Below, piece after piece: positions 60,541-64,000 of a stretch of DNA of 64,000 nt (the stretch's first letter is position 1; each line of letters opens with the position of its first letter). A program made the translations under genes and the position numbers. Source of the stretch: Phocaeicola barnesiae DSM 18169 = JCM 13652 (GTDB taxonomy: Bacteria > Bacteroidota > Bacteroidia > Bacteroidales > Bacteroidaceae); contig NZ_KB894648.1 of assembly GCF_000374585.1 (NCBI RefSeq), forward strand, positions 72,171-136,170, in the 5' to 3' direction. Below the pieces are notes generated by a model. It was not told the DNA's origin. It ran no database searches and saw nothing but the letters and a program-made list of their open reading frames with translations.

Positions 60541-62742
60541 TTATTTCTGGTCTGTCATCTGGTAAACCAGTGTACCACCTTTCATGATATCGGCGTGTGA
60601 GATGAAGTTTTTGGTATACGGTTCGCCGTTCAGTGTGATGCTCTTTACGTACTTGTTGGTTTCAGAGAGTCCTTCTGCCTTGATGGTGAAGGTCTTTCCG
60701 TCGGCCAGGTGAAGTACGAATTCCGGCATCTGAGGGGCGCCAAATACATATTCGCCGCTTACCGGATTCACCGGATAGAATCCCATGGCTGAGAACATGT
60801 ACCAGGCAGACATCTGACCGCAGTCGTCGTTTCCGCACAGACCGTCGGGTTCCGGACGATACTGGGTGTCGAAAATTTCACGGATCAGTTCCTGGGTACG
60901 TGCCGGTTTGCCGGCCAACGCATAGAGGTAAGTTACGTGATGGCTCGGTTCGTTACCGTGGGCATACTGGCCAATCAGACCGGTTACGTCGGCCTGGGTG
61001 GTTTCCAGTTTCAACGTGAAGAAGGTATCCAGTTTGGCAGTGAAGGCATCAGCACCTCCCATCAGTTCAATCAGTCCCGGAACATCGTGCTGTACATGCC
61101 AGGTATATTGCCAGGCATTTCCTTCGGTATAGTCGCCACCGGTACTTTCAGCATGTCCTACCAGACTGGGGTTGAACGGAGATTTCCAGCTTCCGTCAGA
61201 TTTGCGCGGACGCATGAACTTCGTTTCAGGGTCGAACAGATTTTTATAATATTCAGCTCGTTTGCCAAAGTAGGCTGCGTCTTCTGTCTTGCCCATACGG
61301 GTAGCCATATCGGCGGCTGCATAGTCATCGTATACGCTTTCCAGTGAAGAAGATACTGATTCGGCTTCAGTCAGGTCGGTCGGGAAATAGCCGTACTTGG
61401 TATAGTTTTCCCAGTTGGATTTCAGTTTGTGCGAGATGGTCTGGGTACGCTTGATGGCCTGGAAGGCACGTTCGGCATCGAAACCTTTGAAACCTTTGGC
61501 ATATGCTTCTGCCACGATGGAAACGGCGTGGTTGGCTACCATACAGTAGTTTTCCTTGCCCCACAGTCCCCAGATAGGCAGGAAGCCTTGTACATCGGCC
61601 TGGTCTACCAGGGAGTTGACGAAACCGTCTACACGTTCCGGAGTAACGATGGTGTAGAACGGATGAGCGGCGCGGTAAGTGTCCCATGCAGAGAAGGTAG
61701 AATAGAACTTCCCACCGGTAGCCTGTACGATGGAATCAGCTGCGTTACGGTATTTGCCGTCTACATCCGAAATTTCGTTCGGCTGGATGAAGGCGTGGTA
61801 CAGTGAAGTGTAGAAGTTGGTTTTCTGCTCGTCGGTTCCCTGTACTTCGATGCGGCTCAGGTAGCTGTTCCACTCATCCTTGGAAGCCTGGCGTACAGCT
61901 TCGAAGTCCCAACCCGGAATCTCGGCCTTTAAGTTGGCTTTGGCTCCTTCGATACCGGTGGTAGAGAGAGCTACTTTCATCTGTACGGCTTCGCCCGGCT
62001 GTACCTGGAAGGTAGCGACGATGCGTTTCCCTTTTTCGGTTTCACCCATCGGCAAATCGACTGTACTTACTACCGGACGGTCGAACTGCATGGCAAAGAA
62101 ATAGTCCTGGTCTACCCATACACTGTTGTTTACGTGACCGGTCAGTGTACTGTCATTTTCCCACTGTACTTCGCAACTGCGTACATGTGAGTGATATTGG
62201 TTTTCGTTCCAGGCCGGACCGTGCTGCAGGTCTATCAGGATAGAAGCAGAATCAGCCTTGTTATAGGTATAACGGTGCAGGGCTGCATGGATGGTAGAAG
62301 TCAGTTCTGCCTTTACGCCCGGTTCATCGAGGGTAACGGTGTAATATCCCGGTGTAGCGCTCTCGGTGGATTTCTGGAAGCGGCTGCGGTAGCCGTCCCA
62401 GTTGCGCTGGCGGTTGCCGGTAACCGGCATTACCAGAATATCGCCCAGGTCCATACAGCCGGTACCGTTCAGGTGAGTCTGGGTGAATCCCCAGATGATG
62501 GAATCACTGTAGACATATTCCGAGCAGTAACGCCATCCCACTGCTCCGGTTACGGGGCTGGTCTGTACCATCCCAAAGGGACGACAGGCTCCCGGGAATG
62601 TATGACCGTTGTCGGCTGCTCCGATGAAAGGATTGACGTATTGGGTATAATCTATTGGGGCGGTTTCCTGCTGTGCGGTGGAACAGCCTGCCAGGAAACC
62701 TGTGAATGCCAGACTGAGCCAGAATGTCGTTGATTTTTTCAT
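60541..62742 (-). CDS. GH92 alpha-mannosidase lipoprotein
   Basis: A 733-aa exported alpha-mannosidase. The ATG at 62742 is used because it starts the lipoprotein signal (lipobox FLAGC); the open frame extends 10 codons further. N-terminal domain begins with YVNPFIGAADNGHTFPGACRPFGM, the (alpha/alpha)6 barrel contains FSAWDTYRAAHPFYT and EGNAWQYTWHVQHDV, and the GH92 hallmark GNDDCGQMSAWY is present. GH92 enzymes are calcium-dependent exo-acting enzymes removing alpha-1,2-, 1,3- or other-linked mannose from N-glycans or mannans. It follows manA on the same strand, which would channel mannose 6-phosphate into glycolysis, though a hairpin separates the genes. Confidence 0.93.
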   Translation of the reverse strand: MKKSTTFWLSLAFTGFLAGCSTAQQETAPIDYTQYVNPFIGAADNGHTFPGACRPFGMVQTSPVTGAVGWRYCSEYVYSDSIIWGFTQTHLNGTGCMDLGDILVMPVTGNRQRNWDGYRSRFQKSTESATPGYYTVTLDEPGVKAELTSTIHAALHRYTYNKADSASILIDLQHGPAWNENQYHSHVRSCEVQWENDSTLTGHVNNSVWVDQDYFFAMQFDRPVVSTVDLPMGETEKGKRIVATFQVQPGEAVQMKVALSTTGIEGAKANLKAEIPGWDFEAVRQASKDEWNSYLSRIEVQGTDEQKTNFYTSLYHAFIQPNEISDVDGKYRNAADSIVQATGGKFYSTFSAWDTYRAAHPFYTIVTPERVDGFVNSLVDQADVQGFLPIWGLWGKENYCMVANHAVSIVAEAYAKGFKGFDAERAFQAIKRTQTISHKLKSNWENYTKYGYFPTDLTEAESVSSSLESVYDDYAAADMATRMGKTEDAAYFGKRAEYYKNLFDPETKFMRPRKSDGSWKSPFNPSLVGHAESTGGDYTEGNAWQYTWHVQHDVPGLIELMGGADAFTAKLDTFFTLKLETTQADVTGLIGQYAHGNEPSHHVTYLYALAGKPARTQELIREIFDTQYRPEPDGLCGNDDCGQMSAWYMFSAMGFYPVNPVSGEYVFGAPQMPEFVLHLADGKTFTIKAEGLSETNKYVKSITLNGEPYTKNFISHADIMKGGTLVYQMTDQK

Positions 62743-62762
62743 GATAAAGATTCGTGTATATA

Positions 62763-62830
62763 AAAAGGCCATTCAGACCACTGTTCCGTTCCGGGCTGGT
62801 ATGTAGCCGAAGGGTACAGGGTCTGAATGG
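62763..62830 (-). terminator. Terminator/attenuator between manA and GH92
   Basis: CCATTCAGACC (62769-62779) and GGTCTGAATGG (62820-62830) form an 11-bp perfect stem enclosing 40 bases; on the minus strand it is followed by CCTTTTTATA. It starts 14 bases after the manA stop and its T-run ends about 20 bases before the GH92 start. Confidence 0.7.
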
Positions 62831-62843
62831 TGAAAAATAAAGA

Positions 62844-63812
62844 TTATACGTAAGTTTCCAGGAATTTGACTTTACCTTCCGGAACTACTTCCAGAGAACG
62901 GGTTGTAGCCGGGAACAGGACAGATTCACCTGCCTGCAGGCTGATGGTATTTCCTTCGTTGTCGGTTACGGTGCAGGCACCTTCCATGCAGATGTAGATG
63001 ACGAAAGAGTCGAGCTCGCTGTAATCCATGCTCATCTTTTCAGTCAAATCGTATACGGTTGTAGTGAAATACGGGCAGGTTACCAGTTCTACTGGTTCGT
63101 TTTCTTTCGGTGTATAGTTGGTGCGGTAGTCATCGTAAACGGTATAATCGATGGCATCCTTAGAAAGTTCGGTATGCAGTTCGCGGGTATTACCGTTCTT
63201 GTCTTTACGATTGAAGTCGTAGATACGGTAAGTTACGTTGGAAGTCTGCTGGATTTCGGCGATGAATGAGCCGGCACCGATGCTGTGGATACGTCCGGCA
63301 GGCAGGAAGAATACGTCGCCCGGTTTGATGGAATAATCCTTCAAGGCGTCGCAGATAGTGTTGTCGGCAATCATCTGGGCATATTCGTCTGGCGTAATGG
63401 CTTTAGACAAACCTGAACGCAGGTGAGCGTCTGCAGTAGCATCTACTACATACCACATTTCGGTTTTACCCATGGAGTTATGGCGTTTCATGGCCAATTC
63501 GTCGTTCGGGTGTACCTGGATGGACAAATCCTGCTGGGCATCGATGAATTTGATGAGCAACGGGAATTTGCCGTTGAAGCGTTTGTAGTTGGCTTCGCCT
63601 ACCAATGCTCCTTTGTATTCGTTGACCATTTGTGTCAGGTTCTTGCCTGCATCGGCACCGTTGGCTACGATGGATTCGTCGCCCGGAACGTCAGAGATTT
63701 CCCAGCTTTCGCCTACTTGTGTCTGATTGCTGTCCAAATGTTTGAACGGAATGATTTTTTCACCTCCCCACAAGGTGGATTTCAGAATCGGTTGAAATTT
63801 TAATGGATACAT
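62844..63812 (-). CDS. manA: Mannose-6-phosphate isomerase, class I
   Basis: A 322-aa cupin-type zinc enzyme interconverting mannose 6-phosphate and fructose 6-phosphate. Zinc ligands Gln99 and His101 (LSIQVHPND), Glu118 (GKTEMWYV) and His176-like (PAGRIHSIG) are visible. Length matches the short bacterial type. It precedes GH92 on the same strand and has a -7 box 36 bases upstream. It also supports GDP-mannose synthesis in the reverse direction. Confidence 0.94.
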   Translation of the reverse strand: MYPLKFQPILKSTLWGGEKIIPFKHLDSNQTQVGESWEISDVPGDESIVANGADAGKNLTQMVNEYKGALVGEANYKRFNGKFPLLIKFIDAQQDLSIQVHPNDELAMKRHNSMGKTEMWYVVDATADAHLRSGLSKAITPDEYAQMIADNTICDALKDYSIKPGDVFFLPAGRIHSIGAGSFIAEIQQTSNVTYRIYDFNRKDKNGNTRELHTELSKDAIDYTVYDDYRTNYTPKENEPVELVTCPYFTTTVYDLTEKMSMDYSELDSFVIYICMEGACTVTDNEGNTISLQAGESVLFPATTRSLEVVPEGKVKFLETYV

Positions 63813-63847
63813 AGTGACTCAAAATAAAATGTTTACTTATCTATTTG

Positions 63848-63855
63848 CAAAAATA
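63848..63855 (-). promoter_or_regulatory. manA -7 box
   Basis: TATTTTTG followed by C on the minus strand, about 36 bases before the manA start. No clear -33. Confidence 0.55.
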
Positions 63856-63923
63856 GAAAAAATAAATTAAGAATGAAGAATTAACTAATGGAAATGAAGA
63901 ATGAAGAGCGAAGAACTAAAAAA

Positions 63924-63977
63924 AAACGGAAGGACAAAAGGGACGGATGCTTGTTCTGCCCTTTTGTCCTTCCGTTT
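63924..63977. terminator. Strong hairpin near right edge
   Basis: Perfect 19-bp stem AAACGGAAGGACAAAAGGG / CCCTTTTGTCCTTCCGTTT with a 16-base loop. On the minus strand the stem runs into a further T-run (TTTTTTTAG), so it probably ends a gene beyond the window's right edge. Confidence 0.75.
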
Positions 63978-64000
63978 CAAGGAATATATTCTTCTGTCGG

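Overview
The window reads as a gut Bacteroidales chromosome, most like Bacteroides or Phocaeicola. Evidence: SusC/SusD pairs, a hybrid two-component regulator, GH2, GH32 and GH92 glycosidases, many lipoprotein signal peptides, Bacteroides-type promoters (-33 TTTG, -7 TAnnTTTG) instead of sigma70 boxes, and a tmRNA whose tag ends GNESYALAA. The species cannot be fixed from sequence alone.

Layout. 1-2.3 kb: accessory DNA with a cut-off gene possibly of the Fic/RhuM group, a small lipoprotein, and a hipBA-type toxin-antitoxin locus with an intact antitoxin and a deleted toxin gene. 2.3-12.1 kb (minus strand): gltB-gltD-asnB-dapF-dapL, a compact block for ammonia assimilation, asparagine and meso-diaminopimelate. 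12.6-18.1 kb: ruvA, then ddh (a second route to diaminopimelate), a secreted GH2 beta-galactosidase and lgt. 18.6-37.6 kb: a fructan utilisation locus. A TonB-dependent receptor, GH32, MFS sugar transporter and fructokinase form one cassette; SusC, SusD, GH32, MFS and fructokinase form a second; a hybrid two-component system with a periplasmic sugar-binding sensor closes it. The MFS/fructokinase pair is duplicated and shows patchy near-identity. In cassette 2 the SusC gene has an in-frame amber codon and the MFS gene has lost 16 residues of a membrane segment.

37.7-47.7 kb: housekeeping genes (DUF3256, M23/LysM peptidase, DUF1599, DoxX-like membrane protein, tpiA, SPOR protein, folE, dnaG, HAD phosphatase, mdh). 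48.1-53.2 kb: an orphan SusC/SusD pair with no enzymes beside it. 53.4-58.5 kb: a TonB-dependent receptor followed by a surface-type lipoprotein made of two tandem copies of a beta-helix unit; this pair has its own promoter and terminator and is the best candidate for an uncharacterised system. 58.7-64 kb: tmRNA, divergent lactonase-like lipoprotein, a four-unit 22-bp tandem repeat, GH92 alpha-mannosidase and manA.

How it works together: the fructan locus would bind and import fructo-oligosaccharides, cut them in the periplasm to fructose, import fructose and phosphorylate it, with free fructose probably sensed by the hybrid regulator. GH92 and manA link release of mannose to entry into glycolysis. 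All promoter and terminator calls come from reading consensus motifs and inverted repeats by eye.
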